From NCBI RefSeq assembly GCF_040801915.1, contig NZ_JBFMIA010000009.1:55474-119473 (forward strand): a stretch of DNA of 64,000 nt. Direction: 5' to 3'. The notes under the pieces were generated by a model. That model was not told where the DNA came from. It saw only the letters and a program-made list of their open reading frames with translations, and made no database searches. Positions within the stretch are counted from its first letter, which is position 1. Each line of letters opens with the position of its first letter. The DNA is from Jeotgalibacillus marinus. Its GTDB lineage: Bacteria; Bacillota; Bacilli; Bacillales; Jeotgalibacillaceae. This document shows positions 1 through 7,623 of this stretch, one piece after another. Made by a program: the position numbers and the translations under genes.

Positions 1-1
1 G

Positions 2-70
2 GACGACATTCTTGCTCGCTTGCATAGCATCCAAGGAGTCGTTAGAGCGCGTCATCTCACGAATGCTTAG
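2..70 (+). CDS. C-terminal fragment of an ACT-like domain protein
   Basis: An open frame enters from the left edge and ends at a TAG. The last 22 residues (DDILARLHSIQGVVRARHLT and two more) resemble the final strand and helix of ACT-type regulatory domains, as at the C-terminus of D-3-phosphoglycerate dehydrogenase. Only the tail is present, so the protein cannot be named. A terminator follows at once, which supports a real gene end. Confidence 0.4.
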   Translation, partial: DDILARLHSIQGVVRARHLTNA

Positions 71-106
71 TGTTGAGTTGGGGCTTTTTGGGACTAAAAA
101 TAAAAC

Positions 107-147
107 AAAAAAGTCATCGCCCTGAGCATGCAGGTGATGACTTTTTT
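107..147 (+). terminator. Intrinsic terminator
   Basis: A 12-bp perfect stem (AAAAAAGTCATC / GATGACTTTTTT) ends in a T run. It lies just after the partial gene at the left edge and probably ends that transcript. Confidence 0.85.
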
Positions 148-416
148 CTGTCGACCTATTCCAATATAATTGCTGCTCCTATCAGTAAATAAAACATGAT
201 TCGCTTATTTTTCATTCTGTCCCCCCTCTTAATTTTCAACCTTAAAAAATAGAACTGAAAAAAACCCATAATAGTAATCTATGCAAAACCCTAACACATT
301 ATTCCATATACTTCCATGCCCGATGATGGATTTGTAATTAGCATGATGGAAACTTCAGTCTGGAGATTATTCGTACTGTCACCTCGCATAATAAGCAGTA
401 CTTTTACCATTTTCAG

Positions 417-445
417 TTGACAGTGAAATTATTTAGAATTATAAT
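417..445 (+). promoter_or_regulatory. Consensus SigA promoter of the tetR-family gene
   Basis: TTGACA at 417-422 and TATAAT at 440-445 are separated by 17 nt, a full consensus housekeeping promoter. It directs transcription of the regulator at 489, with the operator immediately downstream. Confidence 0.85.
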
Positions 446-465
446 TTCACTGAACGTACGGTGAA
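446..465 (+). promoter_or_regulatory. TetR-type operator 1
   Basis: An imperfect palindrome (TTCACTGAACGTACGGTGAA) starts directly after the -10 box of the regulator gene. The same motif recurs at 1174-1193 before the next gene. A palindrome shared by the regulator's own promoter and its neighbour's leader is the usual arrangement for a TetR repressor controlling itself and its target. Confidence 0.75.
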
Positions 466-488
466 CTTTTTGGAAGGTAGATGATAGG

Positions 489-1121
489 ATGACAAAAAAG
501 AAAATAACTAGCCGAGACCTTCAGGCAGAGGAACGCCGTAGACAACTTCTTCAAGCCTCCAAGGAATTATTCGCTGAACAAGGCTTTCACGCCACGCCAA
601 TTCGAAAAATCAACCGCAGCATCGGAATGGCGGACGGGCTGATCTATCATTATTTTCCGAAAGGGAAGCAGCAAATCTTGGAGACAATCGTGGAAGAGGC
701 GTTTACAAGCCGGTTCGAAACCCTTCAACAGCTTTCGGATTCAATTACGAACGATATACCACTTAAACAAACATTAATCACTTTTCTAGAACGTATGTAT
801 GAAATGATTATGTCTGACCGCCAGTCAGCCCTCATTATGTTTAGGGAACGCGCGCATTTAAGCGATGATTTTGTTGAGAAGTTAAGCGCTATGATTATGA
901 ACCGCTTAGACTGGATGGCTAAGTTTCTCCGTGAGCGTCATGAAGATGGTGAGATAGCAGAATTGGACTTTCAAATTGCTGCAAAACAGATTGTATCCAT
1001 CAACTTTATGCTTATTATTAGGGAGTTGGCAGGTATTAATATTATTACAGAATCACACGAAGAGTTTGTTGAGAAATCGGTGGATCAGCTTGTGAAATTT
1101 TGGTCTATGAAACCAGTTTAA
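489..1121 (+). CDS. TetR/AcrR family transcriptional regulator
   Basis: A 210-residue protein of normal TetR length. The N-terminal helix-turn-helix spans about residues 13-60 (ERRRQLLQASKELFAEQGFH ... GLIYHYFPKGKQ), followed by an all-helical ligand domain. TetR proteins usually repress an adjacent transporter until a small molecule binds. Here matching palindromes at 446-465 and 1174-1193 point to autoregulation plus control of the downstream membrane-protein gene. The inducer is unknown. The ATG start has an AAGGTAGATG Shine-Dalgarno region. Confidence 0.9.
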   Translation: MTKKKITSRDLQAEERRRQLLQASKELFAEQGFHATPIRKINRSIGMADGLIYHYFPKGKQQILETIVEEAFTSRFETLQQLSDSITNDIPLKQTLITFLERMYEMIMSDRQSALIMFRERAHLSDDFVEKLSAMIMNRLDWMAKFLRERHEDGEIAELDFQIAAKQIVSINFMLIIRELAGINIITESHEEFVEKSVDQLVKFWSMKPV

Positions 1122-1135
1122 AGCTCTGTAAAAAT

Positions 1136-1158
1136 AAATCCTCCTTAATGGAGGATTT
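1136..1158 (+). terminator. Hairpin between regulator and membrane-protein gene
   Basis: A perfect 9-bp stem with a 5-nt loop (AAATCCTCC / GGAGGATTT) sits 15 nt after the regulator's stop. It lacks a long T tract, so it may only partly terminate. Confidence 0.5.
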
Positions 1159-1173
1159 ATATAGATCACTATT

Positions 1174-1193
1174 TTCACCGAACGTTCAATGAA
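1174..1193 (+). promoter_or_regulatory. TetR-type operator 2
   Basis: The palindrome TTCACCGAACGTTCAATGAA matches operator 1 at 15 of 20 positions, including the central GAACGT. It lies between the hairpin and the Shine-Dalgarno of the membrane-protein gene, where a bound repressor would block transcription of the second gene. Confidence 0.7.
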
Positions 1194-1209
1194 AATTAGG
1201 AGGGATCAA

Positions 1210-2378
1210 ATGAATAGCTTTAGATCGATGTTTCGTCAGCCCTTGTTTTACATTTCTATGGTGAGTGTACTTCTGGTAGTTATGGTATTGTCGTTCGCGA
1301 TGCTTGGATCAACGATTGATCCGAAGGCATGGAGTTACCAACTGGGGAGAACGTGAACTTCGGAGAAAAAATGAAGGAAGCGTTCACTGCTGATACGTTA
1401 CCTACTGGTGAGGATTCTCCTTTCTTATGGACGGAGGTACAATCTGAGCAACAGGCTAGAGATGCAATGAATAATCAGGAATACTACGCAACGCTAGTAG
1501 TGCCTTCCACCTTCAGTTCAAATGTAATGTCGCTTCTAAATACGGATTCAGCACAATCTTCGGTTACGGTTATTCTTAATCAAGGGAAAAATCTCACAGT
1601 AGCAACTACGGTAAACACGATCATGGACAAAATGATTGCAGGATTGAATGGACAGCTTCGTGAGCAATTAATCAATTCGGCAGAGGAGCGCGGCATGGAG
1701 GCGTTGCCAACAGCACAAGTAAACCTGCTAGCTGAGCCGGTAAACACTGTATTCGAAACTGTAAATGCAGTAGGCGAACGCAGTGCGAACGGCAATGCCC
1801 CGGTTGTTTTCACTCAGCTGCTATGGGTAGGAAGTATGGTTGGCGCCCTTACGATCTTCCTCACTGCCCGCAATGTAAAAGAAGGGCAGAAAAGTGGCTG
1901 GGGCACAGCTATTGGACAGCTTGTGCTTGGCGCGATAATTGCACTCATTGCCTCTGGCAGCTTGCTATTTACAGGAGTGGAGATTCTAAGTCTTCGTGTT
2001 CCTGATATGATGGAAATGTGGGGCTATACAGCGCTTATTAGTTATTGCTTCTTTTTGCTCATGACAGGGATATTAAATTGGACGGGACTTAAAGGTATGC
2101 CGCTTCTTGCACTTTTGTTCTTTTTCGGTCCGCCTGCACTTAGTTTACCGGTGGAGTTTTTACCTGATGTATCGAGGTACTGGCTGCTATCATGGGTTCC
2201 TCTTCGCTTCGGAGTTGAAATTCTTCGCGATTTATTCTATTTCGGTGAAGGGCTAAACCTAAGGGAACCTCTAAAGGTACTTTCTTTGACCGCTGCAGTT
2301 GGTGCAGCTCTTGTACTTTTGTCTGAGCTAAAGCCGGTGAAGGAACCACAAGGGAAAAAAGATAAGGCTACTACTTAA
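1210..2378 (+). pseudogene. YhgE/Pip-like (ABC-2/DUF3533-type) membrane protein, frameshifted
   Basis: The natural start is the ATG at 1210 after AGGAGG. It encodes an N-terminal membrane segment (about residues 8-35) that runs into a TGA at about 1356. The rest of the protein continues in another frame from about 1329 to 2378: an extracellular part, then about five C-terminal membrane helices. In related proteins the missing stretch holds a short conserved segment between the first helix and the first extracellular strand. A small out-of-frame deletion near 1325-1332 explains the break. The family is associated with export and with phage infection proteins, often beside TetR regulators. Sequencing error is possible. 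Confidence 0.7.
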
Positions 2379-2440
2379 CCTTATAAAACTCTAGTAAATA
2401 GGCTCACGCCATCGACAAGTTAAGCAGAACCCAAATCTAT

Positions 2441-2485
2441 AAAAACGCTATTCTTTCTTTAATAGACTGAAAGGATAGCGTTTTT
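2441..2485 (+). terminator. Intrinsic terminator
   Basis: AAAAACGCTAT pairs with ATAGCGTTTTT, and inner CTTTC / GAAAG pairing extends the stem. It follows the frameshifted membrane-protein gene. The A and T tracts are symmetrical, so it may work in both directions. Confidence 0.8.
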
Positions 2486-2510
2486 ATATATAAGAATCCA
2501 TTTCAAACGA

Positions 2511-2827
2511 TCTTAAACTTTTTGTTCACCTTCCAAAATACGAATGGATTCATCGGGATAGACAAAGCTCTCGAAACGTCGTTCACTGTTCCTTGTGTGA
2601 CAGTGCGGAGCTTAGTTAATAGGACTTTTGAGCAGGCCTGTGATGATTTCATTTAATGTCCTTCTCCCTGATACGACCGTGTCATACCCTTTTTCCCAAC
2701 CCGTTTCAGCCAAACGAGTACATTGTCGGTTTCTTTCATCGTTATATAATCAAGAGGCTAGAATATTATCCATATGTTTTCTTTCTTCACCTGATGATAG
2801 ATTTGCAATTAGCAACACTGTTTTCAT
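2511..2827 (-). pseudogene. Decayed diacylglycerol/lipid kinase (DAGKc family)
   Basis: On the minus strand an ATG at 2827 after AAGGAG starts MKTVLLIANLSSGEE, the N-terminus of YegS/BmrU-type lipid kinases. After several stops and frame changes the recognisable blocks are a piece like GYDTVVSGRRTLNEIITGL (family: GYDTVVSxGGDGTLNE), then GTVNDVSRALSIPMNP (family: GTxNDxARxLxIP). The glycine-rich GGDGT loop and the C-terminal two thirds are missing. No function is expected. Confidence 0.7.
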
Positions 2828-3008
2828 AGAATTGTCTCCTTAAGGGTATAAAATAATCTGTTTACTCATTCGACTCTAAATGAATAAATTCCCTTCATTT
2901 CGATTCTCCAATGACGAAAACAAATTCTTCGAGTATAATGAGTACTAGTACTTGATCCTATAATCAATAAATTCACAAAAATGATTACGCATAAAAGGAG
3001 ATACATAT

Positions 3009-3821
3009 ATGTTTGATTGGAGAAATATATTCCGCGGAATGGCTATGGGGACAAGCGATCTTATCCCAGGCGTCAGTGGAGGAACCATTGCCGTTCTATT
3101 AGGTATTTATGATCAATTTATTAATGCAATTAGCGGTATGACTACAAAAGAATGGAAAAAGCACGTCCCCTTTTTATTGACTATTGGTCTGGGAATGGCA
3201 TCAGCTTTGCTACTATTTAGCCATGTGGTAGAGTGGTTACTTAATGAATATCCACAACCAACGAACTTCTTTTTTATCGGTTTAATCGCAGGGATTCTTC
3301 CTTATTTGTTGAAGGAAGCCAATGAAAAAGGCACATTTAAACCAAAACATTTTATCCTCTTTGTAGTCGGTGCCATTTTAGTAGCTATCATCGGTTTTTT
3401 CACACCGGAAGAAAGTGGCAAACTGATTGAAACGCTAACACTTCAGTCCAGCGGCGTTTTGTTTGTAGCAGGCGCTTTAGCAAGTATGGCCCTGTTACTG
3501 CCAGGTGTCAGCGGCTCACTTATTTTAATGATTTTTGGCGTGTACGACACTGCAATAAACTCACTCACAACATTGAACCTACCTATTATTCTGCTGATCG
3601 TAGCAGGTATTGGAACGGGCTTTATTTTAAGCAGTAAAGGAATCAAATATTTGCTAAACCAACATCCACTGGTGATGTACGCGCTCATCCTCGGATTAGT
3701 TTTCGGCTCACTCTTTGTTGTGTATCCAGGACTAACATTAGCCTTTAACAATGTTTTACTTAGTGTTATTGCCCTCTTATTCGGACTTTTTATAGCAACT
3801 TACCTAGGGAAAAAAGGGTAA
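3009..3821 (+). CDS. popT: DUF368 membrane protein, PopT-type undecaprenyl-phosphate translocase
   Basis: A 270-residue polytopic membrane protein. The DUF368 hallmark occurs twice: SDLIPGVSGGTIAVLLGIYD near residue 17 and LLPGVSGSLILMIFGVYD near residue 160, showing the family's internal duplication. DUF368 proteins (PopT) recycle the lipid carrier undecaprenyl phosphate across the membrane for cell-wall synthesis and were linked to growth at alkaline pH. The ATG follows AAAGGAG. It appears monocistronic. Confidence 0.85.
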   Translation: MFDWRNIFRGMAMGTSDLIPGVSGGTIAVLLGIYDQFINAISGMTTKEWKKHVPFLLTIGLGMASALLLFSHVVEWLLNEYPQPTNFFFIGLIAGILPYLLKEANEKGTFKPKHFILFVVGAILVAIIGFFTPEESGKLIETLTLQSSGVLFVAGALASMALLLPGVSGSLILMIFGVYDTAINSLTTLNLPIILLIVAGIGTGFILSSKGIKYLLNQHPLVMYALILGLVFGSLFVVYPGLTLAFNNVLLSVIALLFGLFIATYLGKKG

Positions 3822-3905
3822 AACAATACAGAAGCAATCACGTTCTGTTCCGACATTTAAAATACGAGCTGACCTCGAAGCTAGTAGCTGTAATTGGAAA
3901 AAAAC

Positions 3906-3937
3906 AAGCACCTATTTCTTAATTGAAATAGGTGCTT
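3906..3937 (+). terminator. Intrinsic terminator
   Basis: A perfect 13-bp stem (AAGCACCTATTTC / GAAATAGGTGCTT) with a 6-nt loop, 85 bp after popT. A and T tracts on both sides suit either direction. Confidence 0.8.
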
Positions 3938-4000
3938 TATCGTACTTGAGTGACATATTTCCTTTCTATTATTCGTAGTATTAGTAAAGGAGGCATCCCA

Positions 4001-4327
4001 ATGCAACAATCGAACGCTGAAGAACGGTTATTTGCTAGTCTCATGTATTTTACGAGTTTTATCACTACGATTATTGGTCCAGCAATCTTATGGTTGTTGA
4101 AACGTGATTCTGCCTACGTACGACAACATGGCATCATGTATTTCAACTTTATTGTGAGTTATTTCTTGTATCAAGTCGCCGCAAGTTTTTTATATTTTAT
4201 CGGAATCGGTTTTGTGATCAACGGCATTTTAGCCATGATGATGATCATCTTCACGATAATCGCTGGGATCTATGCTTATGAAGGCGCTGTTTATCGAATT
4301 CCATTAGTCATACGAATTTTCAGCTGA
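4001..4327 (+). CDS. DUF4870 small membrane protein
   Basis: A 108-residue protein with three to four membrane helices. It has the DUF4870 pattern: ERLFASLMYFTSFI, then GPAILWLLKR, a charged step and QHGIMYFNFIVSYFLY. The ATG at 4001 is preferred because AAAGGAGG lies 8 nt upstream; an in-frame upstream start has no ribosome site. The family is common in Firmicutes and has no assigned reaction. The TGA lies inside the terminator hairpin. Confidence 0.8.
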   Translation: MQQSNAEERLFASLMYFTSFITTIIGPAILWLLKRDSAYVRQHGIMYFNFIVSYFLYQVAASFLYFIGIGFVINGILAMMMIIFTIIAGIYAYEGAVYRIPLVIRIFS

Positions 4328-4344
4328 CTTTGGTCAGCTTTTTT
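4322..4344 (+). terminator. Intrinsic terminator overlapping a stop codon
   Basis: AGCTGAC-TTTG-GTCAGCT followed by six T. The first arm contains the TGA of the DUF4870 gene. Confidence 0.8.
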
Positions 4345-4381
4345 CATGCTGCAATGATATCCTTCATACTACGTTTAAATC

Positions 4382-4415
4382 ACAAAAATACAGCCCTCTA
4401 AAACGTAGAGGGCTG
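4382..4415 (-). terminator. Intrinsic terminator of yuaF-floT
   Basis: CAGCCCTCT / AGAGGGCTG stem. Read on the minus strand it ends in a T-rich run. It lies 10 nt beyond the flotillin stop codon. Confidence 0.8.
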
Positions 4416-4424
4416 CTCACACAA

Positions 4425-5972
4425 TTACTTTGCTTGTCCGACTGTTTCAACTTCTTGCTTCGCACCGTTATTTTGTTTGATCTCATTTGTTAGTTGATCG
4501 ATGCTTGGTCTAATATTATGCTTACCAGATAAGTTTTCAAGCATTTCTTTCACATCAATCCCAGAGGAAGCTTTTAGTGATTCCTGCATGGTTGTCATGA
4601 GGTTCATTGCATAGCCAGATACCTTGTTTGCACCACCATTTCCGCTGTCACTACCCGTATCAACAACTGTAATTTTATCGATATTACCAAGTGGAGCTGA
4701 CACTTCTTTTGCGTATTGTGGAAGCATTTTAAGAACCATGTCAAGAGTTGCTGCACGACCATACTCCTCGAATGCCTCTGCAATTTTGCGTTTCGCTTCT
4801 GCTTCAGCAAGACCTTTAATACGAATGATCTCTGCTTCTGTTTCCCCTTGTGCACGTTCTGAATCGGCTTGTGCTTGTCCGTCTAGACGTATTTTTTCAG
4901 CTTCTGCTTTTGCCATCGCTTCAATTCGATATTTATTTGCATCCGCTTCTGCCATTTCTCTTGATTTACTTGCTGCTGCCGCTTGCTCAACTGAGTAGCG
5001 ATCAGCATCGGCTTTCTTTTTAACCTCTGAATCATATTGACGTTCCCGACGCAAGATCTCTTTTTCTTCTAATTCAATTTGTTTTTCACGTTCGATGATT
5101 TGAATTTGCATTTCTTGTTTTGTTACTTCCTGCTTCGCGCGAGCTGTTTCCAAGTCATACGATTGGTCAGCACGAGCTCTTGCTACATCTTGTTCTCTTC
5201 GGTAATCAGCTGTTTTTAGTTGATTATCTTTTTCAGATTCTGCAATTTCAGTGGCACGTTCAAGCTCTGATCGTTTAGCATCTTTATCTGTCTCAGCACG
5301 TTTAATACGTGTTTCTTTGTCAGCCTCAGCTGTTGCAATATCAGCGTCTCTTTTTACTTGCGCAATACGCGGTTTACCGAGCGACTCTAGGTAACCGTTT
5401 TTATCTCGTACGTCTTTTATGGTAAATGAAACAATAATTAGACCCATTTTCGCTAAATCTTGAGAAGCGACACGTTGTACTTCTTGAGAAAATTTATCAC
5501 GATTTTTATAAATTTCTTCTACAGTCATTGAGCCTAAAATGGAACGTAAATGACCTTCAAGTACTTCTTTCGCTTCGTTTTCACGATCTTCTTTTTTCTT
5601 TCCTAAAAATTGTTCTGCAGCGGTTGCAATTTCACTTATGGAGCCACCAATTTTAATAATGGCCGTTCCATCTGCCATAACGGGAACTCCTTGTTCTGTG
5701 TACACTTCCGGCGTTGTTACATCAAGCTTACTCGACAAGAGACTTAACGGATCTGCTTGTTGGAAGACGGGAAAAATGAAGGTACCGCCACCTCGTATAA
5801 TCTTGATTCGGTTGCCCGATTCATCAGTATGTACATTTTTGGTTCCTAAATAACTGCCTGTTACAATTAGCGCTTCATCTGGACCAGCTGTTCGATATTT
5901 CGTGATATATATTCCGATCAGTGCGAATAAAATAACCCCAACTACTCCAATGACAATAAATAAACTCGACAT
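4425..5972 (-). CDS. floT: Flotillin-like protein FloT (YuaG)
   Basis: A 515-residue protein, close to Bacillus FloT length. It has an N-terminal membrane hairpin (about residues 4-24), an SPFH/band 7 domain (about 30-200), then a very long Ala/Glu-rich coiled coil with repeated EADKE, QAQAD and EAEAKR patterns (about 200-430). FloT scaffolds functional membrane microdomains and helps keep the membrane fluid during wall synthesis and cell-envelope stress. It follows the NfeD gene yuaF with 18 nt between them; in Bacillus subtilis the same pair forms a SigW operon. Confidence 0.95.
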   Translation of the reverse strand: MSSLFIVIGVVGVILFALIGIYITKYRTAGPDEALIVTGSYLGTKNVHTDESGNRIKIIRGGGTFIFPVFQQADPLSLLSSKLDVTTPEVYTEQGVPVMADGTAIIKIGGSISEIATAAEQFLGKKKEDRENEAKEVLEGHLRSILGSMTVEEIYKNRDKFSQEVQRVASQDLAKMGLIIVSFTIKDVRDKNGYLESLGKPRIAQVKRDADIATAEADKETRIKRAETDKDAKRSELERATEIAESEKDNQLKTADYRREQDVARARADQSYDLETARAKQEVTKQEMQIQIIEREKQIELEEKEILRRERQYDSEVKKKADADRYSVEQAAAASKSREMAEADANKYRIEAMAKAEAEKIRLDGQAQADSERAQGETEAEIIRIKGLAEAEAKRKIAEAFEEYGRAATLDMVLKMLPQYAKEVSAPLGNIDKITVVDTGSDSGNGGANKVSGYAMNLMTTMQESLKASSGIDVKEMLENLSGKHNIRPSIDQLTNEIKQNNGAKQEVETVGQAK

Positions 5973-5990
5973 TCTGTTTCCCCCTAGTTC

Positions 5991-6533
5991 CTACTCTTTA
6001 TAGAAATCAATTGCTTGCTCATAGTCCGTTACTTGAAGAACACCACTGACCACATCAATGATCAGCACTCTTTCCCCTTCTTCAATAGGACTATTGTTAT
6101 AGCTCGAAGCAGGTTTTGAAATCATTCCGCTATAACTTTCAATGACTACTTCCCCATAACCATCCGCTGGAATCGGGATAATGACCTTCCCTACTCGACC
6201 TTCAAGCGAATTTTCTGTATACGCTAATGACTCTTCTGCTGATTTTAAAGGTACTAAGATAAAAAAATGCAAAAGAAAACTTGCTATTAGTGAGATTACA
6301 ATACTAATTAGTAATGCAATAAACGAAGAGATTGAAGAGATTGATTCAAACAAATATCCGCTGCCCGAAAAAATTGTAATGAATGCTAAAATCGTTGTAG
6401 GATTAAAAAGACCAAATGCTCCCCAAACCCCTTCGATTGCATCTCCAAAAAGCAAGTAGAGCAACATAATTGCACCTGACAAGAGTAATAACACTAAATA
6501 AATGTTCTCTAAACTGTACCCAAATAACTCCAT
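5991..6533 (-). CDS. yuaF: NfeD-family membrane protein YuaF
   Basis: A 180-residue protein with about four membrane helices in residues 10-115, then a C-terminal OB-fold-like NfeD domain (GRVGKVIIPIPADGYGEVVI ... GERVLIIDV). NfeD short proteins accompany flotillins and are thought to act with them in membrane microdomains. The downstream floT, 18 nt away, supports the name. A SigW-type promoter lies 46 nt upstream of the ATG, so induction by envelope stress is likely. Confidence 0.9.
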   Translation of the reverse strand: MELFGYSLENIYLVLLLLSGAIMLLYLLFGDAIEGVWGAFGLFNPTTILAFITIFSGSGYLFESISSISSFIALLISIVISLIASFLLHFFILVPLKSAEESLAYTENSLEGRVGKVIIPIPADGYGEVVIESYSGMISKPASSYNNSPIEEGERVLIIDVVSGVLQVTDYEQAIDFYKE

Positions 6534-6578
6534 GTCGTGCGAAATCCTCCCTTTCTTGGAATATCCTGTTTATATATA

Positions 6579-6605
6579 GACGATCCAAGGTACTAAAAGG
6601 TTTCA
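6579..6605 (-). promoter_or_regulatory. SigW-like promoter for yuaF-floT
   Basis: On the minus strand TGAAAC (6605-6600) is followed after 17 nt by CGTC (6582-6579). This is close to the SigW ECF consensus TGAAAC-N16/17-CGTA. In Bacillus subtilis yuaF-floT-yuaI is a known SigW operon. Confidence 0.7.
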
Positions 6606-6630
6606 TAATTTTTGAATTTTTATAGGAAAT

Positions 6631-6670
6631 GCGCCAACTAACGTTGAAAAAAATCATCGTTAGTTGGCGC
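6631..6670 (-). terminator. Long hairpin after azoR
   Basis: A perfect 13-bp stem (GCGCCAACTAACG / CGTTAGTTGGCGC) with a 14-nt loop, just past the azoreductase stop on the minus strand. The T run is weak, so the terminator call is tentative; it also insulates the SigW promoter. Confidence 0.6.
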
Positions 6671-6688
6671 ACTAGTTTACAATACCCA

Positions 6689-7312
6689 TTATTCTACTGG
6701 GGCTATTTTGTTAGCAAGCTTCTTGGCTTCTTCTTTTGATTCTTCAAGGATCTTATCAGCCTTGTCAGGAAACTGACTCATACCTTCACAAATGACCGAA
6801 TCATAGTCTTTAATTCCAAGAAAGCGCATAATTTCTTTTAAGTAATCCTCTGAAAAATTCAATCCCGTTCCTTTGTAAACACCACCCACTACTTCGATAT
6901 GAATCGCACGTTTATCCTTAACCATTCCTTCTTGCCCGCCTGCAGTATAACGAAATGTCTTGCCTGGGATACACAAGGAATCAATGTACGTTTTTAATCT
7001 TGGTGGAAACAACAAATTCCAAAAAGGTGTGATAAACACATATACGTCAGCCGCTAGAAACTGATCCAAAACATGATCCATCACTTTTGTTTTATGTGCT
7101 TCTACTGCCGTTAGCGGTTCACCAGATCTTTTTTTCCCCCACGAAGCCAACACGTCTTCATCTATTTCTTGAAGTTCTGTTTCATATAAATGAACATATT
7201 CAACTTCTGCATCTTTTTCTAACTTTGTAAAATGCTCAATAAACACATCCGCAATTTCTTCACTTACAGATTTTTTGTTTCTCGGGTTAGCGTTGATGTA
7301 TAAAATCTTCAT
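6689..7312 (-). CDS. azoR: FMN-dependent NADH-azoreductase
   Basis: A 207-residue flavodoxin-fold protein. It begins MKILYINANPRNKKSVS (FMN phosphate-binding loop) and carries the family blocks FITPFWNLLFPPRLKTYID and GKTFRYTAGGQEGMVKDKRA. Such enzymes reduce quinones and azo compounds with NADH in the cytoplasm and protect against thiol-reactive electrophiles. No regulator is adjacent. The ATG is preceded by a purine-rich site. Paralogues differ in substrate, which the sequence does not resolve. Confidence 0.92.
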   Translation of the reverse strand: MKILYINANPRNKKSVSEEIADVFIEHFTKLEKDAEVEYVHLYETELQEIDEDVLASWGKKRSGEPLTAVEAHKTKVMDHVLDQFLAADVYVFITPFWNLLFPPRLKTYIDSLCIPGKTFRYTAGGQEGMVKDKRAIHIEVVGGVYKGTGLNFSEDYLKEIMRFLGIKDYDSVICEGMSQFPDKADKILEESKEEAKKLANKIAPVE

Positions 7313-7323
7313 ACGGGCTTTTC

Positions 7324-7611
7324 CTCCCTTATCTAGAAAAATGGTTTACTTACCTTCTATGATATGCTTTTTATATATATTTTTGAAATAATCAATCTTT
7401 TTTATTTTTTTTAACGTAATACATTGAACTGCTATCAATTAATCCATACTATAAAAGAATATACAAAGTAAACATCCATTAAATCATAAGTAAGTCCCAA
7501 CATTTTATGACAGTATAAAAAAGAAAAAAATAGACAACCCTTATCTGTACACTATCACGAAACAAATAACGTAAAATAAACAATAAAATCAATTTGTTAT
7601 CTTAAGTAAAG
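7324..7611. other. AT-rich intergenic region between azoR and pulA
   Basis: About 290 bp between divergent genes. It must hold both promoters, but no convincing operator, terminator or small ORF could be picked out. Confidence 0.5.
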
Positions 7612-7623
7612 GTGCTGGTGAAA

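Noticed and set aside
2628..2843. Plus-strand 71-codon frame.
   Set aside because: It is antisense to the decayed lipid-kinase gene, which has a start, a ribosome site and family motifs.
4624..4998. Plus-strand open frame inside floT.
   Set aside because: Shadow of the Ala/Glu coiled coil; no start signal.
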